This document shows, one piece after another, positions 1 through 8,847 of a stretch of DNA of 37,340 nucleotides. The number at the start of each line of letters is the position of its first letter. Positions within the stretch are counted from its first letter, which is position 1. The notes under the pieces are model-generated. The model was not told where the DNA came from. It worked only from the letters and a program-made list of their open reading frames with translations, and searched no databases. The position numbers and the translations under genes were made by a program. This DNA comes from Victivallaceae bacterium (GTDB lineage: Bacteria > Verrucomicrobiota > Lentisphaeria > Victivallales > Victivallaceae): NCBI GenBank assembly GCA_021647315.1, contig JAKIUY010000036.1, positions 1 to 37,340 of the forward strand, read 5' to 3'.

Positions 1-316
1 GATCCAGGCGATAGTTGTTCAGCGCATCTGTTGAAATTGCTATGACCTGATGCAGGCGCGCGTTGATCCAGTGGTCTGCCGGTGTAAGTTGACAGTTAAT
101 AGTGTTGACACCGTTATCATGGCCTTCAGTGTTCAACAGTACAAAACGCGCAGCATTCCACATTTTATTACAAAAATTCCGGTAACCTTCAATACGGCCG
201 CTGTCCAGGCGAATGTCCCGCCCTGTGGAGGCGAGCGCAGCGAAGGTAAAACGTAGCGCATCCGTGCCATAGGCAGGAATGCCATGGGGATAATTTTTTA
301 GGGTAATTTTTTCGTT
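1..316 (-). pseudogene. valS: Valyl-tRNA synthetase fragment, N-terminal half missing, runs off the left edge
   Basis: Seen: the minus strand is open from about 316 to the window edge. It reads through GTDALRFTFAALASTGRDI, then RIEGYRNFCNKMWNAARFVL, then LNTEGHD. Known: this order is the start of the anticodon-binding half of bacterial ValS, after the KMSKS loop. The catalytic half with HIGH and KMSKS, roughly the first 550 residues, should lie to the right on this strand. Instead there is an in-frame TAA at 317-319, then the promoter and start of a plus-strand helicase gene. No start codon or ribosome binding site precedes the matching region. It is therefore a 5'-truncated copy or one side of a rearrangement or assembly join. 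Whether the C-terminus is intact cannot be seen. The cell must have a complete valS elsewhere if this is real. Confidence 0.85.
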
Positions 317-392
317 TTATACTTTAATAGAATGGTGAACCATAGTACATTAACAGTTTATCATAAGTAAATCAACTGAGAAAAGTTAAAAT

Positions 393-3300
393 ATGGTTTC
401 AGATTTTTTTAAGAAATTGACCGAGGCGTCAAGTGAAATAGCGGTGAAATCAGCTAAAATGCTGATGAAAAACAGCTTGCAGGTTTATCTTTTGCGTAAC
501 CATGATGGCTCGATCAATGCAGCTTTTTACCATAAAAAACGTTATGATCGGGTTGTAATCAGCAGTGACGGTTTAAATAACGGTGAATGCAGTTGCGGTG
601 ATTTCAGGAACGGCAAAATCTGCTGTCACGCGGTTGCCGCTATTCTCAGTGCCGGTTCGCAGGAGCCGTTGCCACAAGCTGTCAATAGTGATAAACTGGC
701 AAAATATGCCGGATTGCAATATCATGAACTGGACGCTTTGACTTCGGAAGCTGAAAATCGTCCGCTAGCCAGACTGTTTATTCAGTCGGAAAATGAATTT
801 CCTCATGTGCCGAGTAAGTGGGAAAAGGCGTTGTTCAAGGTAAAGTTATGCAGTAATGACCGAGAATACACCGGCAACCTGGGTAATATGCGGGAGCTGT
901 ATTTTAATAAACGGCTGCTGGCTTCGCTTAAATTGGAATATTTTTCACTTCAAGAACGGCAGATAATCAGATTCCTGGCAGTTAATGCTGAGGTTGAAGG
1001 GGCACGTCTGGCTCTTGGCGCAGAGCTTGCTGCTGAATTTCTTCACTGTTTGATCGGGTATGAAAATTTTACCCGCGGCGGCAGAAGAATAATTATTCAT
1101 GAGGAACATGCCCGGCCGGCCATTGCCTGGCACCAGGCCGGGGGTAAGTTGATAACCCGCAGCGCATTGGATATTAATGGTTTTATTCTGCCACTGACGG
1201 ATGCAAAAGTTATTATGGGCAGAGCCGGTTGCTGGGTTGGAATGAAGGGAGAATATTGGTGGACTGCTGCAACGGTTGATATTTCATGGATGCGCAGTTT
1301 ACTTAGAGCTAAACCGCAGAATATTCCGCTTGCAGAATCTGGTAAATGGTTGAAGCGGCACGAACAGTTGCCGATTACGGTTTTCCGCACCGATAAACGG
1401 GAAGTAGCGGTAAAACGGGGCAGGGCAATATTTTCCGCGTCAATTAATGACAATAATATTTTGCATTTACAGCTTTCATATTGTTATGATAATATTGTAT
1501 TGCCAGCCAATGAGAAACGGATTGAACTTGGTAAAGATGGTTATTGGCAACGTGATACGGAATTTGAAATGCGCTTGGAACGGGAGTTAACCAGTTTCGG
1601 TTTTGTTGATTTAGGAAGCGGAAAATATCGTCGCTGGTCGCTTGACAATCCGGAAGCAATCGGGGCATTTTTTGATGTTATGTTGAATAAATGGCGGCAA
1701 GATGGGCTTGACTTTATGCTCACATCAGCGACGGCGGCACTTAGTCATGGCGGTTGCGGAGTTCCGGTACTTACGGCTGTTGCCGGGCTTAAGGAAAAAC
1801 TTTCAAGTAAATATGTGATAGAATGCATATTTACTGTCGGTAAAAGTAAATTAACCTGGCGTGAAGCCGTTAATGCCGCCAAGGAAAATTGTAACTATAT
1901 TATTACGCCGGAACATGAAATAATCCGTCTGTCGTCGGCATTTAAAAACTTTATGCGGGGACTTGCGAATGTGGCACGTTTATGTGACAATGAACCTGAT
2001 TTGATTGCTATTCCTCATACCGCAATTTATTATTGGTGCCGTCTTGGCGCAGAGGTGCCTGGGTTGGTTCCTCGTGATTTTACCGGAATGATTCATGCAC
2101 TGGAAACAACAGACAATGAAAAAATAACCGGTCATGAAGCTACCCCGCGCAAAGATCGCTTCAGAGGTGAATTACGTGCGTATCAGCGTGAAGGACTGGA
2201 TTGGCTGCGTTCAATGACCCGCAACGGCTTTAATGTGATTTTAGCTGATGAAATGGGGCTGGGAAAAACTATTCAGGCTTTGGCTTTAATTGCGGAACAG
2301 TCAACTTCAGCTTGGCCTTCGCTGGTGGTCTGCCCATCAAGTCTGCTTGATAACTGGCAACGTGAAAGTGAAAATTTTATCGATGGCGTTAAAGCCCTGA
2401 TTATTACCGGTACTAAGCGTAAAGCATTATGGGCCGAAGCGGTTAATTATGATTTAGTGATAGCCTCTTATACGATTGTTAAACGTGACATCGAAACCAT
2501 AAAGCAGTTGAATTTCAGTTATATGATTCTGGATGAGGCGCAGCATATAAAAAATCCTTCGACAGGGAATGCCAAAAGCTGCAAAGATATTCAGGCTGAA
2601 CATAAAATTGTCCTAACCGGAACGCCACTGGAAAATTCATCATCAGACCTGTGGAGTATTTTTGACTTTCTTTCACCGGGACTACTGGGATCATTCAGTG
2701 GTTTTAAAAAATATTATGCGGATATTAATGAAGATCGTTTTCTTCAGGAAGATCTCGCTGCCAGAGTTGGCAATTTTATTTTGCGGCGCACTAAAGACAA
2801 GGTGTGTGATGACCTGCCTCCGAAGATTGAACAGGTTATCTATTGTGAAATGGCTCCGGATCAACGTAAGCTCTATAATGAAATATTTAATTATGGTCAG
2901 CGTTTGGTGGCTGCTTACGGCAAAGATAAAAAGCAGAACAGCTTTGAAATTTTGACCACATTGTTACGCTTGCGTCAGATATGCTGTAATCCGCAACTGT
3001 TACCGGATATGGAAACGGTAAATGTAAGTTCAGCTAAAACAGATCTGCTTAAAGAGTTGGTGCTGGAAAATATTGACAGTGGCCATAAAATGCTCATTTT
3101 CAGTCAGTTTACATCGCTGTTGAAGGTCATCAGAGCATGGTTGGATGAAAGTGAAATTAGCTATGAGTATCTTGACGGTGCGTCAAAAAAACGTCAGGCG
3201 ATAGTTGATAATTTTAATAACACCCCGGAAATACCGGTTTTTCTGTTGAGCTTGAAAGCGGGCGGGGTCGGGCTTAACCTTACCTCCGCTGATACGGTAA

Positions 3301-3536
3301 TTATTTTTGACCCATGGTGGAATCCGGCAGTCGAAGATCAGGCAGCAGACCGAACCCATCGTATTGGGCAGACCAGAACGGTTAACAGCATAAAACTGGT
3401 GATGGAAGATTCAATTGAAGAAAAAATATTGCAACTGAAAAGCCGAAAACAAAAATTATTTGATAACTTAATCGAAAAACCGTCAGCCAAAGCTGCCAAA
3501 TTAAATATCGAAGATCTGAAGTTGCTCTTTAAATAA
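393..3536 (+). CDS. SWIM zinc-finger SNF2-family DNA helicase/ATPase
   Basis: A 1047-residue Swi2/Snf2 ATP-dependent DNA translocase of the bacterial SWIM-containing type. Residues 66-79 form the SWIM zinc motif (C66-x-C68, then C77-x-H79). A poorly conserved SNF2-associated region follows to about 580. Helicase motifs come in order: Walker A DEMGLGKT at 619-626, motif II DEAQ at 714-717, LTGTPLEN shortly after, and the C-terminal helicase motif RTHRIGQ starting at 987. Length and order fit full-length family members, so the gene looks intact. The ATG at 393 is preceded by only a weak purine stretch (GAGAAAAG). It is the first plus-strand gene after the truncated valS. It is probably transcribed alone, since the next gene on this strand begins over 500 bases downstream. 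The cellular role of this subfamily (repair, chromosome remodelling) is not settled. Confidence 0.93.
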   Translation: MVSDFFKKLTEASSEIAVKSAKMLMKNSLQVYLLRNHDGSINAAFYHKKRYDRVVISSDGLNNGECSCGDFRNGKICCHAVAAILSAGSQEPLPQAVNSDKLAKYAGLQYHELDALTSEAENRPLARLFIQSENEFPHVPSKWEKALFKVKLCSNDREYTGNLGNMRELYFNKRLLASLKLEYFSLQERQIIRFLAVNAEVEGARLALGAELAAEFLHCLIGYENFTRGGRRIIIHEEHARPAIAWHQAGGKLITRSALDINGFILPLTDAKVIMGRAGCWVGMKGEYWWTAATVDISWMRSLLRAKPQNIPLAESGKWLKRHEQLPITVFRTDKREVAVKRGRAIFSASINDNNILHLQLSYCYDNIVLPANEKRIELGKDGYWQRDTEFEMRLERELTSFGFVDLGSGKYRRWSLDNPEAIGAFFDVMLNKWRQDGLDFMLTSATAALSHGGCGVPVLTAVAGLKEKLSSKYVIECIFTVGKSKLTWREAVNAAKENCNYIITPEHEIIRLSSAFKNFMRGLANVARLCDNEPDLIAIPHTAIYYWCRLGAEVPGLVPRDFTGMIHALETTDNEKITGHEATPRKDRFRGELRAYQREGLDWLRSMTRNGFNVILADEMGLGKTIQALALIAEQSTSAWPSLVVCPSSLLDNWQRESENFIDGVKALIITGTKRKALWAEAVNYDLVIASYTIVKRDIETIKQLNFSYMILDEAQHIKNPSTGNAKSCKDIQAEHKIVLTGTPLENSSSDLWSIFDFLSPGLLGSFSGFKKYYADINEDRFLQEDLAARVGNFILRRTKDKVCDDLPPKIEQVIYCEMAPDQRKLYNEIFNYGQRLVAAYGKDKKQNSFEILTTLLRLRQICCNPQLLPDMETVNVSSAKTDLLKELVLENIDSGHKMLIFSQFTSLLKVIRAWLDESEISYEYLDGASKKRQAIVDNFNNTPEIPVFLLSLKAGGVGLNLTSADTVIIFDPWWNPAVEDQAADRTHRIGQTRTVNSIKLVMEDSIEEKILQLKSRKQKLFDNLIEKPSAKAAKLNIEDLKLLFK

Positions 3537-3540
3537 TTTA

Positions 3541-3572
3541 GCTGCATCGCTATGTTTTGCAGCAATTTTTAA
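3541..3572 (+). terminator. Weak intrinsic terminator after the SNF2 gene
   Basis: GCTGCA at 3541-3546 pairs with TGCAGC at 3558-3563 around an 11-base loop, followed by AATTTTTAA. It begins four bases after the helicase stop codon. The stem is short, so this is only a plausible terminator. Confidence 0.3.
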
Positions 3573-3733
3573 TGCGAGGGCGGCGAACAGACGGTAGTCA
3601 GGCTAAAGAATATGATATTCAACCCCTGAAATGGGTTATACCGTAAAAAAGGGAAAATATTGAATATATTAATTCTTGTAAAGGAGATCTGAAGCTAAAA
3701 GCAGCAGATGGTATTTCGGTTGAATATTATAAA

Positions 3734-3898
3734 ATGAAAGCCGATGCAAAGCTAGCGGCAGAAAAAGTTGCGACAGTGCGCTGTGTTGATGTTGAAAATA
3801 TTGAATCTGCAAGTCTTGTATCTCGTGAATTAAGTGAAGGCAAATCGGAAAAGAAAAAAGAGAAGCTTGGTCTGCTTAATAGGTTGTTTGGTAAATAG
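3734..3898 (+). CDS. Small hypothetical protein or 3' gene remnant
   Basis: This frame is open from 3647 to a TAG at 3896. The only ATG is at 3734 and gives 54 residues: MKADAKLAAEKVATVRCVDV at the start, a lysine/glutamate-rich stretch, then LGLLNRLFGK at the end. The C-terminal pattern looks like a real protein end. There is no ribosome binding site before 3734, and upstream codons remain in frame (GDLKLKAADGISVEYYK), so it may be the tail of a decayed larger gene. I do not recognise the family. The rest of the 3537-4060 gap is AT-rich with no other gene that I can support. Confidence 0.3.
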   Translation: MKADAKLAAEKVATVRCVDVENIESASLVSRELSEGKSEKKKEKLGLLNRLFGK

Positions 3899-4060
3899 TG
3901 CCTGAATGGAAAGGTAACTTTGAATGCAGAATGATTTTTTATAAATACTGTTGAAAAATAAATGTAATATTTTATCTGTCAACGAGTTAACTTTTGTACG
4001 AAAATTAAAAGGTGCATGAAAATACGAAAAAGACGGTTAGTAGTATAAAAAAGGTAATTT

Positions 4061-4825
4061 ATGATTTTAAATTGGGTCAAGCAATTTTTTATTGGAGTTA
4101 TGTTGATCTTCCGTGGCATGGGGCTGTTTATTCGTCGTCCACGTTGCTGGAGTTATCTGACTGTGCCGGTGATTATTAATATTGCCCTCTATGGAGCTGG
4201 GATCTGGTTGATGTTTGTCTATATCTGGCCGTGGGTGATGGGCTGGTTGCCGATGCCGCCTGCTGAATGGTGGAATCAGCTGTGGTCTATCCCGTTGGAA
4301 ATCCTGACTTCAGTCGTACTTATTCTAATTGTCGCATTGGTTTTTATCTTCACCTTCACTATGGCATTTTTTGTCATTGCCGCGCCATTCCTTGATCGCC
4401 TGACGCTGTTTATTGAACGTGAAGATTACAATTCTCAATTTAAAATTGAGAGTAAAAGTCATTTTGTCGTCTATTGCTGGTCATCGCTGAAACGCAGTCT
4501 TAAAATCTGGCTGATGATGTTATTGTGGTCAATAATTCTACTGCCACTCGGCTGGCTGGTGCCTGCGGTTGGCATGATCCCGTTTGTGCTCGTTATCAGC
4601 TACTATTTCGCCCTCTCATTTCTGGTTTACAGTGCCGAACATTATCAACTGTCCAGTCAACAGTTCAGAACCTTGATTAAAGGTAAGCGAATGATTATTT
4701 TCGGCTTTGGGCTTGTCGCCTATTTCGCATTATTGATCCCATTTTTAGCAATTCCAATGTTGCCCATAATGGTCATCAGCGGCGTAATCCTGTTCAACGA
4801 ACATCTGTTACCAAAACCTATGTAG
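4061..4825 (+). CDS. EI24/CysZ-like integral membrane protein
   Basis: 254 residues, strongly hydrophobic, with about five to six membrane segments (around 28-60, 80-115, 145-165, 168-195 and 215-245). The N-terminal pattern (GVMLIFRGMGLFIRRPRCW, then a hydrophobic hairpin) and the internal AAPFLDRLT motif are typical of the EI24 domain. That family includes CysZ, a sulfate permease, and many uncharacterised membrane proteins. No sulfur-assimilation gene is nearby, so a CysZ role is not supported. The ATG at 4061 follows AAAAAGG at good spacing. The last codon and the stop (ATG TAG) lie inside a dispersed palindromic repeat that recurs at 8085. This suggests the 3' end of the gene has been altered by that repeat. 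Confidence 0.75.
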   Translation: MILNWVKQFFIGVMLIFRGMGLFIRRPRCWSYLTVPVIINIALYGAGIWLMFVYIWPWVMGWLPMPPAEWWNQLWSIPLEILTSVVLILIVALVFIFTFTMAFFVIAAPFLDRLTLFIEREDYNSQFKIESKSHFVVYCWSSLKRSLKIWLMMLLWSIILLPLGWLVPAVGMIPFVLVISYYFALSFLVYSAEHYQLSSQQFRTLIKGKRMIIFGFGLVAYFALLIPFLAIPMLPIMVISGVILFNEHLLPKPM

Positions 4826-4845
4826 CATAACCGTCTCGGTTGTGT
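4820..4845 (+). repeat. Dispersed short palindromic repeat, copy 1
   Basis: The repeat starts ATGTAGCATAACCGTC and continues YCGGTTGTGT, with AACCG/CGGTT arms. It recurs at 8085-8110 with one base different, and in degenerate form at 4861 and 8193. It supplies the stop codon of the membrane-protein gene. Its form is REP-like. Confidence 0.7.
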
Positions 4846-4860
4846 ATCCTAAAGTAGATA

Positions 4861-4878
4861 GTAGGCGTCTCGCCTGTG
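4861..4878 (+). repeat. Dispersed short palindromic repeat, related variant
   Basis: GTAGGCGTCTCGCCTGTG, with arms AGGCG (4863-4867) and CGCCT (4871-4875). It has the same layout as the 4820 and 8085 copies, with compensating changes in both arms. It lies between two convergent genes. Confidence 0.6.
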
Positions 4879-4921
4879 TCTTCATGCTCTTCTTTACTTT
4901 ATATAAAAAATCATTCTGCAA

Positions 4922-7921
4922 TTAGTATTTTCCAAATGAGCCGGAGCCATAATAGCTGTTGCCGTGACGCCAGTCCGGCTTCCACCAGATCTGAACCAGG
5001 CCATCTTTGTCTTTGTCATCAACACAGACATTCAACCGGAAGCCGTCCCATTCCTTGCCGCCTTGTTTGACTAAATAGCTCAGCGGAATGGCAATTTCAG
5101 TATTGAATCCCTGTTGGGTTTTGATACAGGCGAACTTGGTGCCTTCAGGATGCTTTTTCTTGGTTTTATAGAGCCAGGGGGCGTTGGGCTTTTTATTCGG
5201 GCTGAACGCGAAGAACAGAAAATCTTTCATTTCACCTTTGCCGCGGTTGGCTGAACGTATTTTGAGCAGGCGGGCATCAAGCCGAATCTCAATGCCGTCC
5301 TGATCCCAGGGGCTTTTACCTTTCACAGAGTTATATTCATCATCAGTTACTTTGACCGCGACATAGAGATATTTATCATCATAGGCGGTGCCGATGGAGA
5401 ATTGATTATCTTTTATCCCGCTCCAGGCTGATTTACCGTCAATCCGGAACTCTTCAGGCTGCTTGCAGACAATTGGCAGTTTACCCCAATCGTTTAATTT
5501 GCCGTCAATCTTTTTCGCCTTGCTAATTTTAGGGCAGGGGGTTGGTGGTGTAATCGTTACAGTTGCCGGTTTACTGGTCAGTTTACCATCACTTGCTGTA
5601 AACTTGAATGTGTCATTACCAGCCAACCTGGTGGCGATATGATAGGTTACGTTGGGCGGCGTGCCGGTCAACTTACCCTGTTTGGGCTGTTCTGTTATCG
5701 TGTAAGTTAACGCCTGGTTTTTATCATCCGGATCAATGGCTGACAGGGTTAACTTAATTTGCTTTGAGCCGGAAATAAATGTTTTTTCATCCATGGCTAA
5801 CGGTCTATCTGCCACAGGTTGTATGCCAATGTCAATAATCGCCGGATTACTGTCATTAAGGCCATCATTGGCAACAATAGTCAGTTGTTCCCTGCCAAAA
5901 TAATTGAGCTTCGGCGTGTAGACATAGTCACTGTTTTTACCAGCTTTTAATTGACCGTTATCCGGCTTGTACGGTGTACTCCACAGTAATACCTTATCAT
6001 TGCCGCTAAGCGGTTTTATATTTAGCGACAGGGGGCGATCCTCTTTGATTACCAATTTTTGATTTCCCAATTTGAGTGATTGATATTTGTTGCCGGCTGT
6101 CGGCAGCTTAGCAAAAACCGCTTGACTCGAATTGAAATAACTGCCACTGCCGGCGGTGGTCAGGACAATGGTTTTTACCGCATAGACGGCACGATCTTTG
6201 GCCGATTCAATAATGAACTCGGTTGCGGTCACCGGAGCCTTGGTCAGGCGTTTAAAGGGCCCTTTTAGGCTGACTGCACTATAAACATGATAACCGATTA
6301 AGTTTTTTGCACTGACCGGTACCCAGCTTAATTTTAGACCAGTAGTAGTTTGCATTTTTTCCTTAGTCGATGTTGAACGTTCCGGCAATGCCGCTTTTTT
6401 TCCCGGTTTAGCTTGCTTTGTCAGCTGAATAGCCCGGGGTGGTTCGACTGGATGCAGGCGCAGGGTCGGGTCCCCCATCAGCGCGACATGAATTGGATTA
6501 TAATCCCATTCTGAATCTTCATCCTTACCGGAGACCGATGATTTTGCATCATTGCAGGCCAGATAATCCTGGAACGGATGGTTGTTCTGCGTGCGTAGTG
6601 TCGAATAACCGATGGTTTTACCCAGAGCCATGTGATGAATATACCAATGTGGTCGTCCATCCCAGGCACTGGTCAGGGCATATCCTGAACTTGCCAATGG
6701 TGCCCGCATAAAGTTGTTCGGGTGGTTCCAATCACCGAAATAACTGCCGAAGAGCATGGTGAATACCGCTTTAGGTGGTTGATCGACAAAACTTTGTGTA
6801 GTGCCGATGCCACCTGCTGACTGATTAGAACCACCACCATTACCATAGGCCCACAGATAGCTCTGATTATATAATGTAGGAATAAAGTCAGCCGCTTTGA
6901 CTTTTTCCGCAGTAAAAAATGTCGGAAAATTGCGCCAGGCACTGCTGCCGAAGGCTTCGCCGCGGAAACTGCCGAAATTATCATCGACCAGGGCGCGTTG
7001 TTCTGCCTTGATCACATTATGACGGAAAAAATGATCTTTATTCAGGTATTGCCGCAATAGTTCTGTTTCACTCAGTTTAAACAGCGTCATATTGGCGAGA
7101 TCCACGCGACCTACTTCAAGTTCAATACTGTTGGGCACTACGGTGCTGCGGTCGAATTTGCCGTCACCCGGAATGTTCTTCTGGTTGCCGCGATCAAAAT
7201 ATTTATGCGTTTTTTTATCTTGCCAGGCGTTATCCATATCGCCGTAATAGAGGTCGGAGGGCCAGGCACCGCGGTGGTTGAGATGACCATCCGGGTAGAT
7301 GTCGCCTGAATACGGCACTAGTATATGCCCGAACAAAAAGACCGTTCTAACCTGTTCAGGAGCTTGGTTATAATCATCGACAATCAGTTTTTTTACAACT
7401 GTAACTTTGGCGTCGCGTTCAACATCGTGACGGATAACTTCCCAGCCATCGCCGACCATATCCAGTTCCAATCTTTTTAATTCAGCTTCCAGTCCGGGAA
7501 CAATGCTCCTGTCAACCACTAAAATAACTGTGCCACGCTGTTCTGTCAGTGGAATTTCGATCCCACAGGTAATGTAGCCGCGCCCAATAAAACCTTTGCC
7601 AATCCGGTCGATTCGGTATTCATACTTGACTTCGGGTTGCACTTTTTTATCAACATACCCGGTCGCATCACCTTTCAGCGTCGCTATAGGCGTATAATTC
7701 CAGCTTTTTTCACCAGCAAAACGGCGATAAATCGTATAGGAAAAACATTTCTCCGCCGACCATGCAAGAGCTATTTGCGGTGGTTTTACCTGCACCTTAG
7801 CACTGACCATAACGGCATATTTAACACTGCGCAAATTCCCGGCAGCGGGACGTTTTTTCGCCCCGAATGTCATTAACGGCAGTACTGAAATTAAAAATAC
7901 TAAAATTGTTCTGCTTTTCAT
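4922..7921 (-). CDS. Secreted C25-peptidase-like multidomain protein with CBM9-like C-terminus
   Basis: 999 residues with an N-terminal signal peptide (MKSRTILVFLISVLPLMTFGA). The ATG follows AAGGA about eight bases upstream. Domains in order: a fibronectin-III-like domain (about 45-125), a caspase/gingipain-like C25 region (about 130-490) ending in GDPTLRLHP at 483-491, a second fibronectin-like domain (about 525-610), two cadherin/Ig-like repeats (about 635-800, with the VANDG and TASDG signatures), and a CBM9-like carbohydrate-binding domain (about 805-999, starting KIDGKLNDWG). Known: C25 peptidases use a His-Cys pair. Here the matching places appear to be YGN(361)GGG and LFGS(393)YFGDW, so the dyad looks substituted and the domain may bind rather than cut. 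That mapping is by eye. The protein is likely exported and polysaccharide-associated. It stands alone on its strand, with a repeat-rich gap upstream. Confidence 0.75.
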   Translation of the reverse strand: MKSRTILVFLISVLPLMTFGAKKRPAAGNLRSVKYAVMVSAKVQVKPPQIALAWSAEKCFSYTIYRRFAGEKSWNYTPIATLKGDATGYVDKKVQPEVKYEYRIDRIGKGFIGRGYITCGIEIPLTEQRGTVILVVDRSIVPGLEAELKRLELDMVGDGWEVIRHDVERDAKVTVVKKLIVDDYNQAPEQVRTVFLFGHILVPYSGDIYPDGHLNHRGAWPSDLYYGDMDNAWQDKKTHKYFDRGNQKNIPGDGKFDRSTVVPNSIELEVGRVDLANMTLFKLSETELLRQYLNKDHFFRHNVIKAEQRALVDDNFGSFRGEAFGSSAWRNFPTFFTAEKVKAADFIPTLYNQSYLWAYGNGGGSNQSAGGIGTTQSFVDQPPKAVFTMLFGSYFGDWNHPNNFMRAPLASSGYALTSAWDGRPHWYIHHMALGKTIGYSTLRTQNNHPFQDYLACNDAKSSVSGKDEDSEWDYNPIHVALMGDPTLRLHPVEPPRAIQLTKQAKPGKKAALPERSTSTKEKMQTTTGLKLSWVPVSAKNLIGYHVYSAVSLKGPFKRLTKAPVTATEFIIESAKDRAVYAVKTIVLTTAGSGSYFNSSQAVFAKLPTAGNKYQSLKLGNQKLVIKEDRPLSLNIKPLSGNDKVLLWSTPYKPDNGQLKAGKNSDYVYTPKLNYFGREQLTIVANDGLNDSNPAIIDIGIQPVADRPLAMDEKTFISGSKQIKLTLSAIDPDDKNQALTYTITEQPKQGKLTGTPPNVTYHIATRLAGNDTFKFTASDGKLTSKPATVTITPPTPCPKISKAKKIDGKLNDWGKLPIVCKQPEEFRIDGKSAWSGIKDNQFSIGTAYDDKYLYVAVKVTDDEYNSVKGKSPWDQDGIEIRLDARLLKIRSANRGKGEMKDFLFFAFSPNKKPNAPWLYKTKKKHPEGTKFACIKTQQGFNTEIAIPLSYLVKQGGKEWDGFRLNVCVDDKDKDGLVQIWWKPDWRHGNSYYGSGSFGKY

Positions 7922-8084
7922 CGAATATCCTTAAATTACTGGTGAATGTAAAATTATACTCATTACTATATATCAATAATAAAAAAATTTAACCACGCAA
8001 AGCACTAAAGTCATGAAAAATAAAAATTGTTAACCACGAATTTTCACTAATTAACACGAATAATCAAGGAAGGTTATTAGACCG

Positions 8085-8110
8085 ATGTAGCATAACCGTC
8101 CCGGTTGTGT
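8085..8110 (+). repeat. Dispersed short palindromic repeat, copy 2
   Basis: It matches the repeat at 4820-4845 at 25 of 26 positions (C instead of T in the centre). Confidence 0.75.
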
Positions 8111-8115
8111 TTGGT

Positions 8116-8140
8116 ATGGCTCTTTCGCCGAAAGAGCCAT
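8116..8140. repeat. Perfect 25-base palindrome
   Basis: ATGGCTCTTTCG, a single C, then CGAAAGAGCCAT. Both 12-base arms match perfectly, making a hairpin or cruciform directly after the REP-like copy at 8085. Confidence 0.7.
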
Positions 8141-8192
8141 TATTGTGCAGTATCCACTGTCCTACTTGGCGTATATGCAAACCGCACGGGTG

Positions 8193-8217
8193 ATGTAACA
8201 TAGGCGTCCTGCCGGTG
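8193..8217 (+). repeat. Dispersed short palindromic repeat, degenerate copy
   Basis: ATGTAACATAGGCGTCCTGC followed by CGGTG. It has the same start and length as the copies at 4820 and 8085, with altered arms. Confidence 0.5.
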
Positions 8218-8235
8218 AATGATATGGCTTATTTT

Positions 8236-8358
8236 TTATTCAATTCTATCAACAAACTGGTAGGCCATGATGATTAATGAATCACCTGTTTTTAGTTCAT
8301 CAAACAGATTTTGCGTTGGATTCAGTGAAATTCTCTTTTGGTTTTGTTGACTATTGTC
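8236..8358 (-). pseudogene. Coding-like remnant, unidentified
   Basis: A minus-strand frame open for 40 codons ends at TAA 8236-8238 and reads LNPTQNLFDELKTGDSLIIM, then AYQFVDRIE. It has no start codon. Just upstream in another frame is NITDGDKIMLRQ, so a frameshifted small gene is possible. The GD-x-LIIMAY ending recalls the C-terminus of aspartate 1-decarboxylase (PanD), but the match is too short to rely on. Confidence 0.2.
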
Positions 8359-8610
8359 TCAACATAATTTTATCCCCATCAGTAATATTTGAGCTTAATT
8401 TCTAGTTTAGTCCAGTAAGACAGATGCTCCTGTAAGACACGTTAAAAGTTACGTGGCACTGTCATTTTTAACGTTTCTGAATGTACATTCAGCTAGAAAC
8501 TCAAACTTAACGGTTACGATTACAGCATCGATATTAGATTTTAATAAATTTGAGGCTGATTTTTTCAAATTTTATCGGTATACTATTCACTGCAATATCA
8601 TTATTTGCAT

Positions 8611-8642
8611 AAAAAAACGCAGATACATTGCTGTACCTGCGT
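8611..8642 (-). terminator. Intrinsic terminator of tRNA-Ser
   Basis: On the minus strand an 11-bp stem (ACGCAGGTACA with TGTATCTGCGT, one G-U pair) with a GCAA tetraloop is followed directly by seven T. It lies 12 bases beyond the 3' end of the tRNA. This is a textbook Rho-independent terminator. Confidence 0.9.
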
Positions 8643-8654
8643 GAAGTATTAAAA

Positions 8655-8744
8655 TGGCGGAGGGAGTGGGATTCGAACCCACGGTAGCTTGCACTACGGC
8701 GGTTTTCAAGACCGCTGCCTTAAACCAGACTCGACCATCCCTCC
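8655..8744 (-). tRNA. tRNA-Ser (anticodon UGA)
   Basis: A 90-nt class II tRNA. The acceptor stem is GGAGGGA/TCCCTCC, with discriminator G and an encoded CCA (8655-8657). The anticodon arm is GCGGT-CTTGAAA-ACCGC, giving anticodon TGA. The variable arm is long (GTAG...CTAC), as expected for serine, and the T arm is GTGGG-TTCGAAT-CCCAC. It decodes UCA and other UCN codons. It lies 103 bases downstream of htpG on the same strand and has its own strong terminator. Confidence 0.96.
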
Positions 8745-8847
8745 GCTTTAGAATTAAATCAACACCTGAAACACTGTGGCGAACCAAAATGGTGTTTCAG
8801 AGCTGATAATAATAACCCTTTAAAAGATATTTTCAAACTCAAAAAGG

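Larger units (their letters stand above)
7922..8610. other. Repeat-rich intergenic region
   Basis: About 690 bases without an intact gene. It holds a spaced AACCACGAA/AACACGAA-type motif near 8030-8065, a REP-like repeat at 8085-8110, a perfect 25-base palindrome at 8116-8140, another degenerate repeat copy at 8193-8217, and a coding-like remnant on the minus strand at 8236-8358. The remainder is AT-rich and shows nothing that I can name. Confidence 0.6.

Noticed and set aside
3537..3630. Minus-strand coding fragment reading DYRLFAALALKIAAKHSDAA and KLFKEQ
   Set aside because: It is open for only about 35 codons, overlaps the SNF2 3' end, and has no start codon or family match.
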